A stretch of 64,000 nt of DNA, taken from positions 67,039,363-67,103,362 of the forward strand of contig CM050648.1 in the NCBI GenBank assembly GCA_027574665.1, written 5' to 3'. This DNA is from Rhynochetos jubatus. Taxonomy: Eukaryota > Chordata > Aves > Eurypygiformes > Rhynochetidae. Below, piece by piece: positions 1-49,050 of the stretch. Both the position numbers and the translations under genes were made by a program. The first letter of the stretch is position 1. Each line of letters begins with the position of its first letter. The notes beneath the pieces are model-generated. The model had not been told where the DNA came from and ran no database searches. It saw only the letters and a list, made by a program, of their open reading frames with translations.

Positions 1-502
1 GAGTACTGCATCCAGCTCTGGAGCCCTCAGCATAAGAAGGATATCGACTGGTTGGAGCGAGTCCAGAGGAGGCTGTGAAGATGGTCAGAGGGCTGGAGCA
101 CCTCTACTATGGGGACAGGCTGAGAGAGTTGGGCTTCTTCAGCCTGGAGAAGAGAAGGCTCTGGGGAGACCTTATAGCACCTTCCAGTACCTGAAGGGGC
201 TAAAAGAAACCCGTGGGGGGGGGGACTTTTTACAAGGGTCTGTAGTGACAGGACAAGGTGTAACAGGTTTAAATTGAAAGGGGGGAGATTTAGATTATGT
301 ACCAGGAAGAAATTCTTCCTGGAGAGGGTGGTGAGGCACTGGAAGAGGTTGCCCAGAGAAGCTGTGGATGCCCCATCCCTGGAAGTGTTCAAGGCCAGGC
401 TGGATGAGGCTTTGAGCAACCTGGTCTAGTGGAGGGTGTCCCTGCCCCTGGCAGGGGGATTGGAACTAGATGATCTTTAACCTAAACCATTCCATGGTTC
501 CT
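1..502 (+). mobile_element. CR1 LINE 3' fragment
   Basis: This is the 3' end of a CR1 non-LTR retrotransposon, sense on + and cut by the window edge. The decayed reverse-transcriptase tail is visible in pieces (such as [15 protein letters not shown]), followed by the 3' noncoding segment with cctggtctagtggagggtgt and ccctgcccctggcaggggga. It lies in an ANKS6 intron in the sense direction. It is closely similar to the copy at 23.1-23.6 kb. It is broken and not autonomous. Confidence 0.9.
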
Positions 503-2904
503 TCTCCAGAAGCTAGTTTGTGCTAAAGGAAATGCATTAAATCTGTTCTAGAAATCAGAGAGTTTGGTTTGGACATTGTGTTGGACATTTGAATGTCAGT
601 TAGTCAGTTCATTGATTGAGACCTTATTCTGTTTGTGGCTGTTTGGGGACACTTTTCAAGGTATCTGTGTTTTATGATACAGACCAGTGCTGGGAGGTGC
701 TTAACAAGAAGGTTTGGAAGAGCTGCAGCTCAATTTTTCGGCTTAGGGGAGTACTTGCTATGACATGAAGGGTGTTGGTAGCCCTAGAAATAACCTTTTC
801 CAAGTGCTACCACCCATCCAGCCATGGTGACAGAAAGCCTGTAGGGTAGGGTAGTCCACTCTAAGGTCTCTGCCACTTATGATACCCAAATGGGCTTATT
901 AAAATCTCACCTAATCATGTCTATATTATGCTGTGTGGACATGTGTACAATCCCCCAAATTGTTAATTTTTATTTACATTTGGTGTCATTCCTGCAGGTC
1001 AAGCTTCCCTTGTACTTTAAGAAGCCAGGGCAAAAATCTGACATTAGTTTCTGGTTAGGAGAAGGTGTTACCTTAGTCAGATGTCGATTCATAGGTTAAG
1101 TTGGAGCTAGGGCTTTCATACAGCCATGCTACCAGACAGAACTGGGGGACTGTAGACGTTTGTTCATGACCAGTCTCTGAAGAATAAATGTTAGTTAGTG
1201 CTTACAGTTCACAGAGAAAATCAGACATCTGTGGGGTTCACTAGTGCAGTGCTTTATACCTTGCCCACGCAGAACGTGTGTGCAGGCAGAGTTGCCCTGA
1301 TCAGTCTTGAGTCTCCTGTAGTCATATGACGTAAAGTGTTGAAGAAGTCAATAAGCTAGGAGAGGGGACTTGCTTTAAAGCAGATGAGTGTTCCTGTCAC
1401 CCCTGCTGAGGGGCAGTTTCCATCAGCAGAAGGCTAGTAATGAACCGGGGCAGAGAGGGGGGTAAAAATGATAAGAGCCTGCATAAATTTTCTGCATTAG
1501 CGTTTGACCGTGGCTTCAGTCTGCTTGTAGCACTGGAGTCTTGTACGTCCTGGGAAGAAAAAAGATCCTTTCTCTCACACCAAAGGCAGCAGCAAAGGAA
1601 TTTGTCTTCTGATCCATTGCCGTGGGTAGGGCGAATTGCCTCCCAAAAGAAAGCAACTCTTTTCTCAGGGGTGTTTTCAGTAGCAAATTCAGAACTACCT
1701 GAAATGGCCTGGGTGTTACCAGTGTTCTGTCCCTGTTTTGTCTTACCTGGGTGGCAGTCCTTCCTTCTGGCATCTCCTCGTGGTCTCTAGCTCCCTGAGG
1801 CTGACTCTCTTCCAGGCTTTTCACATGCCAACTTTTTCTAAACTAGTCTTTTGAAATCTGTTTTCCAATGGTGATTCATGCACTCTTCCTTCTAGAAGAG
1901 CAGTTTCTGAACCAGGAGAAAATGTAGGACCCACCACTCTCCCAGTCTTAAGAGAAGAGTTTCTCTTGGTTTTGTGGGCTTTGCAGCATTTGCTTGTGTT
2001 TGGCATTTCCAAATTACTTCCTTTGGATTCAAGCTATGAACATTAACCTTTTCTGTATTAGCATAAAAATGGCAGAATTAGGCTCAGGAAATCTCAATGT
2101 CTCCTTGTTTTCCTTAAAATCTTTTTACTCCATTGACTCTGTAGCATCAGTAATCCTTCGGAAGATGGAGGAGGATATATTTTTCTGGCTTGAGTGGAAG
2201 GTGCAAAACATGTAATGATTTTTTTTTTTCATCTTGCATAATCTCAGCAGTTTCAAAGCATATTGAAGGAATCTTGAAGGAATGATCCTTCACTCAAAAT
2301 ATTGAAGTTTGTAATAATTACCGTTCTTATTATGGGGATGGTGATATGGGAGCTGAAGGATAGCTATTAATGCACAAATAGCAAGCTGTGTAATTAAATA
2401 ATTGCTATTATTTTTGTGACCTTCACAAATTAACCTGCTAATACTCCAGAGGAAATAAAAATGGGACGGCTTATGAAACTGCTTTTGAGTCACCTTTCAA
2501 AATAATCCTGTACTATTTGGGTGTTTGCTGTTGTACAGAGGATTACACCAGACCACAGAACCATACTGTGGTTCTTTAGTTGATATTTTAATCTTCCAGG
2601 CAGGAAACATAGAAGCTTTACAAATATAGTTTCCTGATAGAGAATGGAAGTTGAAAGGCAAGAGCCTGCACTGGTGCTTTATTATAGTTTGTAGCTTTAG
2701 CTGTGCACAAAGAACCATGTAGGTGAGTCATTCTTCCCAAAGGGAATAAAAAGGTTATCAGTGGTTTCTTTGTTCTTACTGAATGTATGTCTAAACATAT
2801 GTTTTATAGTATTCATTAATATTTTTAAGTAGTTTTTGCTATAAAAATTGTACTATAAATTCTTGCTTTTTTAAAGATTGCTTATAGAAATATATTTCTT
2901 CCAG
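503..2904 (+). other. ANKS6 intron, no recognised element
   Basis: Intronic sequence between the CR1 fragment and the exon at 2905. I looked for the preceding ANKS6 exon (ending DYLDPLTTVRPK in mammals) and did not find it. The open frames here are short, overlapping and unlike known proteins. Confidence 0.7.
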
Positions 2905-39293
<36,389 letters not shown>

Positions 39294-39735
39294 CGACTGG
39301 AAAAAAAGATTGTTTTCTTACGGTGAAGTTTGGTATCTGGCTGAGTAAATCCACATGTACAAATGAAAATTTGAAAAGTTATCCCTACCTACACCTGCAT
39401 AGGACTTTCTGCAGTAATGTGCTTAAAATTAAAATATCACAGAACCAAAGGAAATAACGAAGAGATTGCTTTCCTCGTTCAACCTGAGCGTTGAATTGTT
39501 CATAGCATCAGTATTCTGGATGTGAGAAGAACAGAGGTGGAAGAGCAGGAAGAATTAATGATGATGTGAGAAGGTGCATGTTTTCATTCTGCTCTTGCCC
39601 ATAGATGAAGAACGCACAAAAGGCCTCCGTGGGCTCAGTCAAGAACAACAGAAAAACAGAAGAAGGCATAAAACCCACCACAAATTATGAGAGCTTCTGC
39701 GTGGAGAAATACGTAAACTCTGTTGACTGGGTACA

Positions 39736-39741
39736 AATAAA
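39736..39741 (+). terminator. Alternative polyadenylation signal AATAAA
   Basis: This is an earlier AATAAA in the inferred 3' UTR. It lacks an obvious G/T-rich downstream element and is therefore a weaker candidate. Confidence 0.3.
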
Positions 39742-39971
39742 GGGAGTCCCAGTTGAAAATGTAACTGTTTCATGAGAAGGGATATACAGAAAAAGTAATG
39801 CTGCATTCTTCATTAACCAAAATACACTTTATCAATATTAAGAGGTTAGAACAGCAGTAAAAGTAAATATGAAATACCTATTTGTAAAAATAGCACTTTA
39901 TTTAAGGAAATGCATAATCTGCCACCATATTTAAACAGAAATATTTTATATTGCTGATCGGTTGTTTTGAG

Positions 39972-39977
39972 AATAAA
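39972..39977 (+). terminator. Polyadenylation signal AATAAA (main candidate)
   Basis: A consensus AATAAA lies about 680 bases after the ANKS6 stop, with a G/T-rich stretch starting about 20 bases downstream. This is the usual layout for cleavage near 39995. Confidence 0.6.
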
Positions 39978-40035
39978 ACCATTTAACTGATACTGGCTGG
40001 GGGTTTTTTGAACAGTAACACTAACAGATCCTTAA

Positions 40036-40041
40036 AATAAA
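40036..40041 (+). terminator. Alternative distal polyadenylation signal AATAAA
   Basis: A further AATAAA is followed by ttttttaaacttgatttttgt. It could serve as a distal site if the main signal is bypassed. Confidence 0.3.
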
Positions 40042-43000
40042 TTTTTTAAACTTGATTTTTGTAATGATTTTGAAAGGACTAGTTATAGTAATTATGAATG
40101 GAAATAATTTTCTGCTTAGTAAATACAGATTTTTATTGAGCAGTTAAAATACATGTCAACAGAAGGGTCTGACACTATATCTTTCTGAAGACTCACAAAT
40201 ATGTAACTTTACATCTGTCTGAGTTCAGTGTGAGTCCAGGAGTACTAATGCAGGTAAAACCAAGGAGATCTTGGAGCTGCAGTGCAGAGGAGTCATCTCC
40301 AGTAATTACTTCTGTACAGAACTAACAATTTTACGTTTCTCCACCCTACACACTGCACTGGTTTTAGCGGAGTTTAGCAAAAATTGGGATAGAAGTGGGT
40401 GTACTGATAGAGACAAGAGTGTGGATCTGGCCATCTGAGATACTGCTACAGGCTGTTGACAGCAAACAACAGGGCAGCTGAGCTGCACAGGGTTACGCAG
40501 CTGTGCCCTGTCAGAGCAGACCTTGAACACCAGTACCTAAATCTCTTGGAGGAAGAGGAGAATGGGTTACAGAGGGGTATTGCAGTAAAAAAGATGGTTA
40601 CGACCTGATGAGGGGAGTCAGAGCCTATTAGTACCCTGAGGTCCTCGGTGGTCACGCTATTAACATTTTGGGTGTTAATAGTATAGCCGTGTGCAAAGTA
40701 ATTTTTGTTCCTTTTTCCTTTTTCAGCGCATGTTTATCAACAAAATCATAACACTATAAACAATTAGCGTGGTATTTTATGTTTCTAACATGTCTTGTGC
40801 CCAAGAAAATCACTCCTTATGCAGAATTGTGCTTCAGGATTAATTTCAACTTTAGGGTAAAAATACGTAATTTCAGCTTTCTCAGTTTTCAAGAGCTGCT
40901 ACTAAAGATGACATGGCAGGACAGATCTACAGAAATGTTGAGTGCAAGCCATATAGTATTAAGCTGATGGCCCTGTCCTTTCCTGAAGAAACATGTGGAC
41001 AGTTTTGGTTAAAACACTTCAAAATGCAGCAGAGAAATAATTGCAGTGTCTTTTTAAGACTAGGAAGCAGTTGCTGCTTCTGGGCCAAAGCGTGCAGTGG
41101 CACCTTGGAACTCTGTCAGGGTAGCTGGGAATAGGAGATCTGTAATCAGCACAAAAACGTCCCTGCTACTCCCTAGTGCCGATGGGCCCCGTGGCAGCAC
41201 AATCCCCCCGAACACTTTTGTGCTCTTAAAGTAACAGGTGACGATCCAGACGTGCAATGCACTGCAGAGAGACACCTCAAGCCCGCTAATAGGGAAACCT
41301 CAGGGTGAGACAGTTTCAGCCATTCCTGTTAGGAGCTTGCAGGCCTTACTCTTTGGAAGTTACTCACCTGCAGTAAATTGATGGGGTGAGTGTTCACTGA
41401 GGGGTTTTTTACATCCTTTTCAGTAAGACAATGAACAATAGGTCAGTGTGAAAAACTTTGCAAGGTTGAGAGATGTATTCTTTCTGCAATCTGGGAGGGT
41501 TCAAATCGATATATACCACTGCGCAGAAGACTGTAGGAACCTCAAGGCAAGGTAGGGGCAGGCTTCATTCCTCTGGCTTAATCTGTCTCACTGGGCAGAA
41601 AATAATTCAAGATTCATGGAGTGTGGCCCCATTAAGACCTTGTTCTAGCATGGGAAAGAGTTAGGCTTTAGTTGCTCTAGCTGATACATTTATTTACCAA
41701 TTCCTCAGCTACATAGTGACTGAGGATAAACAGTGCTATATGTTTATACGTTAGCCAAAGAGCATCAAATCTAGCAATGGAGAGATTTAATGGGACAGGG
41801 CCCTGTCAAAGGAGACAGACCTGCACACAGGTGTGGGCTCTTTGTGCTTACACAACAAGCAGAAAGGGCTCCTCAGACTGTCCCATCAAGAAGGCCCACT
41901 ATCTAAAGAGTTAGCGCTATTAGCACAGGAACAAAAAGACACGTTTTTAGAGTCCAGGAACTTTTCATATCTTCTGTTGCACTTATTTCTTAAAGGTGGT
42001 CTGTTTCTTCTGCCTGATTTAGCTGCCATCGTTAAGTGGAGAAACAAAACATGTTGCTTACCTTGGCTGCTTTTTGCGGCTCTGGGACAAGGTAAGTTTG
42101 ACACCGACACCTACACTTACGTGTCCGTGTGTAAGGGCTGGTGTGGGTGGCCGTGTAGACCCTACTGTAGGCCTTGGGGTCTGGTCAGTCCAGTCACTGG
42201 GGCTGGGAAAGCCGGTATCTGGCCAGCCTAGACCAGAAGCTTGATGCAGCTGTCCAGACATCCGCTGGCGCTTGCATGCCCTAAGCCATCCACAGCACCT
42301 ACAAGGGGTGCCAGACATGACACCAGGTGAAGGTTGTGATCTGTTTGTTGCAGTCACTTGGACAAAAAGACCATTCAGAGGTGGAGATGGTCATTTCACT
42401 GACCTGTCCTGATCTGTCACAGACATTCCAAGGTGAAAATCTGTTTTCCATTTGCTGTTCATTTTCCGTGTCCTACTTTTGAGTTTAAATGAGAATCTTT
42501 GGTAGCCAAGTGTGCTTACCTCATAATGAGAAGGGATACCTTCTGGGTTTTGCCAAAGAAGTGAACAGTACAAGAAACTGTTCTTGTTCTCATTCAGACA
42601 AGAATTATAGACTAATCTGTAGTTGTTAACCTGAAGATGTCTTATTTTGCTGATGAGCACTGTTATTTTACAAGAAGTTTTCGTAAAGTTCTTTGAATTT
42701 AATTTTCTTTTTTTTTTTTTTTCTGCACTTTGAGCATTAATCAATCAGATTTTAAATAGATTTTTGTTATTGGGAGATGATTTACGCAGTCATCTGTAGT
42801 ATTTCTTGTGCTTCAACAAATGCCTCTGAATCCAGGTAGCTTCTCAAGGGAACAACTTTGGTTTCCAGAGTGAAGTGGAACATAAAAGTTCATGCAAACA
42901 GAGATCACCCTGGTTTAGAATTGCTTGGCTGGTCTGATCCTGACACTAATAGCCTCAAACTTGCCACTTCTAGATTTTATTCTATTTCAAAGCCCTCTTG

Positions 43001-44268
43001 GCAGTACAAGGGTACATTTAGTGGGAACAGGCTTTGTCCATTAAATCCAAAACTTATACTATATTTAAAGCTCATTTGGAATACTTAATTTCCAGTCTCT
43101 CAGAAGTTTGTCTTACTGAAATAAACTGTTAATGCAATGTCCTCCTTAGAGTGTCACAGCAAAGTGTTTTAAAGCAGTTTTTCCCACTTGTCATTCACAG
43201 CATTCCAGTGCTCATTCACACTTAACGGAGTTAACACGCAGTCGTAAAACCAAAAGCAAATAGATTTTTGAAGTGTGATTGCCATATTCCTAACATTGCA
43301 TCTATTGCATTTGAACTGGCTTCTCACTCCTCTCAGTTCTCACTAGAAGGTGTTGCAACACTCTCGAAAGAGGTCTGTCTGGTCTTCAGAGGAGTGCCAT
43401 CTCATAGCAGAGTGGCTAGCGCTGTGCTGGAACAGCATTCTTGATAGTGATAAATGGGTAAATGTGAATGTAGGAAAACAGGCCCATTCGAGACACCTTC
43501 TTCTGAAGAGTCTAAAAATATTCTGTGCTCATGCATATACTTGATATGGGGCTGTGGGTTCTTGTTTTCAGTAAGCCGAAAGCGATTTGTAACACCACAG
43601 AATCAGTGGCCTGCAATTAGCTGGAGCAGAGATGTACGTTTTGCTGAGTTGTGGAACAAAATCACTTTGCACAGAGAGCAGGCAGCAAAGTGCAATGGAT
43701 TTAACACTGTAGGCCTGATTTCAGCTGTTCTCAACAGATTTATTCATACGTGTTTTTTCTAAGGCACTCTCTACTACCAGCTTGTCCTCAGAAGGGGAAG
43801 GTGGAATGAAAGAAAAATTGAAAAAAGTTAGGGATAGTAGCACAGATAGTATTTTTACTAGATTGGGATTACTGGTTTTCTTTCCAGGATCTGCCTCTCT
43901 TTTAGGCTGTTTCTTGAATAAACAGAATTAATACTGAATGCCCTGGGACTCACTTTCTTCAGCAGCTCGGGACTCCATAGCACTTACGTTTTGTCACAGA
44001 CTCAGTTCAAAATCCACTGCCTGCGTTCCTTTACTCAGACATGGAGCAAACACAAAGCAGCGTTCTCTGTGCTGGCAGTTAGATGGTGTAGTCAGAGGTC
44101 CACCTTCCCAACCATCCAGGTCACAGAATACAAAATACAGCTCCAATTTATAGATGCTCCTTATACGCTGTATTGTTTATGTCCTGTCATGCGTTTTAAT
44201 CACTCACTTGGTGTATGTCAAGCACACCTGAAAACTATAGTCCTTAACAATGCCACAGATTCATTTCA
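40042..44268. other. Intergenic DNA after ANKS6
   Basis: No gene recognised. A GC-richer block at 42070-42340 stands out from its A/T-rich setting but could not be assigned. The 145-codon frame at 43991-44428 runs into CR1 sequence and is chance. Confidence 0.6.
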
Positions 44269-44770
44269 CAGAATCACAGAGTGGCTGAGGCTGGAAGGAA
44301 CCCTTGGGGACCCTCTTGTCCAACACCCACCTGCTCAACAGAGCTGGCTGTCCGGGACCATGTCCAGTGCTCTCCCCTTATCCACTGCGAGAGCCATTGT
44401 AGAAAGCTGTCAGGTTGGTCAGACGTGACTTCCTCTGTGTAAATCCATGCTGACTACTCCCAAGCACCATCTTAAAATATTTGGAAGTGATTTCTAGGAT
44501 TATTTTCTTCATCACATTCCTCACAGTCAAGGTAAGGCTGATTGGTTCTAGTTCCCTGGATCCTTCTTGCCCTTCTTGAAAGTAGGGATGACATATGCTT
44601 TCTTCCAGTCATCAGGAACCTTGCCCAGTCACCATGACCTGTCAGAAGTAAATGAGAGTGGCCTTGTGAAGACACCATACAGCTCCCGCAGTACTTGCTG
44701 GTGCATCCCATCAGGACCCGTGGACTCAGGTATTTCACACACCATCTCTTGGAATGCCATGTGAGGATAT
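44269..44770 (-). mobile_element. CR1 LINE, internally deleted, minus strand
   Basis: On the minus strand this carries the 3' terminal CR1 segment (cacagaatcacagagtgg at 44269) joined near 44367 to the N-terminal RT region. Reading the minus strand, pieces such as GKVPDDWKKAYVIPTFKKGK and LTNLTAFYN are recognisable as CR1 RT. Most of the RT core between them is missing, so the copy has a large internal deletion. The 5' limit near 44770 is uncertain. Confidence 0.8.
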
Positions 44771-45066
44771 TTTGTCATCTACATGTCCCCCTCAGACCAA
44801 GCCACAGGTGTTCTGCATACACCTCTGCTAGTCCTTTGATAGGTGACACACATCCTCTTACAGTGAACTTCACAGTAGTTTGTCAGCTATATTCCAGCCA
44901 TCCCATCATTTGAGTTGCACAGCAGTAGTACTCATGGTTGCCATTCTTTGGGCATGCTGTGTTGCTGCTTAGCCTACACAGTGATCCATCAACTTTGGGG
45001 TCCTCCTACTTCCTTCAACAAAGTGAGTGAACAGGTACCAGCTAAACTTTGCCAACACTGTTTTGT

Positions 45067-45700
45067 GTTCAAGGCTTGGGGAAGAGTGGCTGGAAAGCTG
45101 TCAGGCAGAAACAGACCTGGGGGTGTTGGTTGGCAGCTGGCTGAATAGGAGCCAGCAGTGTGCCCTGGTGGCCAAGAAGGCCAATGGCATCCTGGCCTGC
45201 ATCAGGAACAGTGTGGCCAGCAGGACTAGGGAAGTGATTGTCCCCTTGTGCTGGGCACTGATGAGGCTGCACCTCAAATCCTGTGTTCAGTTTTGGGCCC
45301 CTCAATACAAGAAGGACATTGAGGTGCTGGAGTGTGTCCAGAGAAGGGCAGCGAAGCTGGGGAAGAGCCTGCAGCACAAGTCCTGTGAGGAGCGGCTGTG
45401 GGAGCTGGGGGTGTTTAGCCTGAAGAAAAGGAGGCTGGGGGCACACCTGATTGCTCTCTACAGCTGCCTGAAAGGAGGTTGTGGGCAGGCGGTTGCTGGT
45501 CTGTTCTCCCAGGTAACTGGTGATAGGACAAGAGGAAACAGCCTCAAGTTGTGTCAGGGGAGGTTTAGATTGGATACTAGGAAAAACTTCTTCACTGAAA
45601 GAGTGGTCCGACATTGGAACAGGCTGCCCAGGAAAGTGGTGGAGTCACCACCCCTGGGGGTGTTCAAGGAACATGTAGATGTAGCTTTTCCTTATTTCCT
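45067..45700 (+). mobile_element. CR1 LINE C-terminal RT fragment, long open frame
   Basis: A CR1 fragment on + whose frame stays open for over 200 residues (from 45027 through 45734). It reads [60 protein letters not shown] and [20 protein letters not shown], the conserved C-terminal part of CR1 ORF2. The RT catalytic part and the 3' noncoding end are both absent. The open frame suggests moderate age but does not make it a host gene. Confidence 0.9.
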
Positions 45701-47839
45701 CCACCTGAGGAGAGATGCACATTTTGAAGTATCCTGAAACGTCAACCTTGATAATCAGACAAAGATATTGACATATAACGTTAATATTGTCCATTTGTTG
45801 TTAAGTTTAGATGGCAGTGGTGTTCTCTGATTGGGCAATGGAGTTCTTGGATTAGGCAGTGGCCCATTACAGGTCCTATATGTGCTGGGTTTTGTGATAG
45901 CACTACTTAAACGTTACAATGGTTTTTCTACTAGTGGCAAATATGCCTGTTGGGAAGTTCTAACAAAAAAGAAATGTCCCTTTGTACCTTGCAGTACATA
46001 ACTAATGAGCTGAAGAGCCAAATATTAGCTTGGTTTGTATGGGTGTAACTCCCCCAGTTCCAAGCCACTCTGGATTTAAGTGCGGGAAACTGCGACAGAA
46101 TCTGGGCTAAGACAATGGAGCATCCCACCCACCATGTTGGATTGCATCCTTTCTGCATAAGCACGATGTGTACGCGAGGAGGCCGTACGTGTGTTCTTAG
46201 GCAGGTAGCTGAAGAATGTCTGTCGTGTGGCTTTAGGTACCACTTTAGTGTGTTGGAGCTCACCTCCCTGTTGGTGTTCGCTGTGCCATCCATTGTTTAA
46301 CACCTTGGAAGGCCCAGCCACTCTCTAACCTGGTAAATAGCAGTTTGATAAAACAAGTGTTCCAAATGTTAGTAACAAGCTTGTTTTATATCGCCTTTCA
46401 TTTCTGTTGGATCAAAGCAACACAAAGAGCAATTCATATATAGAGATGGGGGGACAAAGAGGACAAAAGAAAACTAAAAAACCTTCACCAGAAAACTCTG
46501 ACCTGGCTGGATATAGCAGCAAATCTAAGCAAGTGATTTGGCCTGTTTATTATGTGGAAATTAGCAATAGCCTTGTCATATGTCAGCCATTAACGTACAT
46601 GTGAATATTTTAAATTAACTTGGGAGAACTGCGCCTAAGCGCAGCATGACTAACACCTTCTTCCTCTCCTGGAGACAACGTGCAATACGGGCAGGGTCGC
46701 GCAGCTGTTTCACAAAAGCATTCTTGGCTTTCTGCTGCAACTTGCTTCTTCCTCGCAGGCAGGAAAGGCCAAAGAAAAGGAAGTACAGAAGCCAGAGCTG
46801 ACGATAGGGTGGAAATCCATGTTATGCCCTTTTCACTTTCTACGTATGGTTCCCCATGTTATGCTGGATTCCTTCTAGTGTACTTCCATACAGACACAGG
46901 AAAACCTAGATTCTCCATTTCATGCCTTTAACAAGACTTTTGACAAAGACACACTGGTGATTTCTCGGAGTAAGGATGACTGAGGAAGGAAAAAAAGAGG
47001 AGAAAGACACTCTCCTGTGCTTTTTGCATTTTCAAATTAAAAATTGCATAGAAAGTTTTAAAGCATGAGTGAGAGCTGTATAACCGCATTTGTTGAAATG
47101 TCTTTTTTTAAATCAAAATAAACCCACCCCCACTAAGAAATTTCCCATAAAAACACCAAATAAGAAATTTTTACTTTTCATTTCCAACAAAAATATTTTT
47201 TTTTGCCAGCTTTGCAGTTTTCAGTTCATGTGCCTGCTTTTTTTAGTCTGTCATCCTAGGTTATTTAACATTCCCTAATGAGCTCATGTTCCCTGTAAGT
47301 GCTCATTATCAGAGCCAACTGCGTGTTATAATCCAGATAGTTCAGTATTGTGTCGCTTTTTTGTTTGTAAGTTAGCCGTGTATATTATTTATAATGCAAC
47401 GAAACCTCTGGCTGAGGTCAGCAGATGGAAGAAGTATTTATTTGTCTCACGGATTTGAATGGAAGAGTATGTTCTTGACAATAGTTGTCATGTGATGGAT
47501 TTGGGGATGAGTATGTGACCAGGAGGGAGTACATCCTGAGTTCTGCTTCTGCCTTGACAACAGACACATTGTGTGATGTCGAGTAAATCAATTTACTGCC
47601 AGAGTTTCCCTTCAGCAATAGACAGCTAGTAATATTTCATCCTTAGCTGGTCATGCAGTGAGCAACACTGACAACAGAAAGCTCCAGGAAGAATTAACAC
47701 TGGCATTAGTGGGAAACTGCTCTCTGACCTGCTCGATATTTTCTGGGTGTTGAAATGAGAAAGTCAAAACACTATAAAACAATTTGCAAGTGTGTTGGTG
47801 CCCAGACAGAAACACTACCATCCCCCAGGCTTTGGATCA
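45701..47839. other. Intergenic DNA between CR1 copies
   Basis: No gene recognised. A patch with several CpG dinucleotides near 46020-46330 has no identifiable content. Confidence 0.6.
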
Positions 47840-49050
47840 TGCTCCTTCCCAAGATTCATGATGAAAGCTGGGAGAAAAAAGTGATTGGGAAGAGTCAGCA
47901 TGAGTTTACCAACAGCCCAACCAACCTGCTTGCCTTCTGTGATAAAATGTCTAGATTTGTGGGTGCAAGGACAGCAGCTTGATTTTAGCAAGGCTTTTAA
48001 CACTGTGCCTCACAATATCCTCACAGCCAAGGTGAGATACCACAGTTTGGATGAGTGGACAACTAGACAGTTAAAAAATTGGTTTTATGATCAAGCTCAG
48101 GGGGTAGCAGTTAATGGTTCAGGCTTCACCTGGCAGCCAGGAGTAAGTGGAGTACGTCAGCGGTCTATCCTGGGAGCTGCCCTGTTTAGCTTCCTTAGCA
48201 GTGACCTGCAGGAGGTGATGCATTGCTTGCTCCTCAGGTTTGCAGGTGACCCCAAACTGGGGGAGCAGTCGAAATGCCCAAGGGCAGAGCTGTGATCTAG
48301 TTGGACCTGCACAGGGTGTAGGAATGGAGCAGCAGAAACCTTACAACATTCAACAGAGATGAATGCCAAGTCCGGCACCTTCTGGGAAGGAAGAACCCTA
48401 TGCAACGATGCAGGCAGGGTGGTGCGGGAGTAGCTCTGTGGAAAAGGACCTGGTGGGGCCTGACGTAAGACAGCAGCATGAAGTGTCTGTAAAGGTGTCC
48501 AACACCACCCTAGGCTGTAGTAGCAGCAGGCTAAGAGGAGTGACAATTCCCCTCTATTCGGCATTTGTTAGACTCCAGATGCATCCAGTTTCCTACACTA
48601 CCCATAGTGTAGGAAAGACATGGATACACTGGAGTGAGTTCAGCAAAGGGCATGAAAATGGTTGGAGGCTGGAGCTCTTGCCCTGTTTGGAGAGGCTGAG
48701 GGAATGGGGCTTATTCAGCGTGGGACCTTCTGATAGCTATGCAGCTGCAGGAGCCTTCTGACGCCTACCGGGAGGTCATTGAGAGGATGGACCCAGGCTC
48801 TTCTCAGTGCAGGGTGAGAAGGCGGGAGGCAAATGCCGTAGGCGGAAACATGACTGCGTCTCCTTGATGCTTTTTCACCCTGAGGACAGCCAAGCAGTGC
48901 AGCAGGCTGCCCACAGGGTTGTGCATTCTCCAGTCTTGCAGGACTTCAAGACCCGAGGGGATGAAGCCCCGGACAGACTGCTCCTACCTCTGAGCTGCTC
49001 CTGCCTTGGGCAAGGGAGCTGGACTAGGGCACTAGACCTCCTGAGGTGCC
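47840..49050 (+). mobile_element. CR1-type LINE, old, RT to 3' end
   Basis: A divergent CR1-type copy on +. Broken frames show VIGKSQHEFTNSPTNLLAFC, LDFSKAFNTVPHNIL, SLDEWTTRQLKNWF and GVSGVRQRSILGAALFS, the order expected for RT. Later pieces resemble the C-terminal region, and near 49020-49050 a ggactagggcactagacctc-type end resembles CR1 3' termini. The many breaks make it older than the other copies. Exact ends are uncertain. Confidence 0.8.

Larger units (their letters stand above)
39294..39998 (+). other. ANKS6: ANKS6 3' UTR (inferred)
   Basis: About 0.7 kb of A/T-rich sequence follows the stop codon and contains no CR1 or other recognised repeat. It ends near a consensus AATAAA and a GT-rich downstream element (tggctgggggtttttt). 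The end point is inferred, not observed. Confidence 0.6.

Noticed and set aside
27-419. 130-codon minus-strand frame, with a similar one at 23211-23519
   Set aside because: Both are the antisense of related CR1 3' ends, which explains why they resemble each other.
43991-44428. 145-codon frame as a candidate gene
   Set aside because: Its second half runs into the CR1 3' end and its first half has no recognisable domain or splice context.
45069-45614. 181-codon minus-strand frame
   Set aside because: It is the antisense shadow of the CR1 fragment on +.
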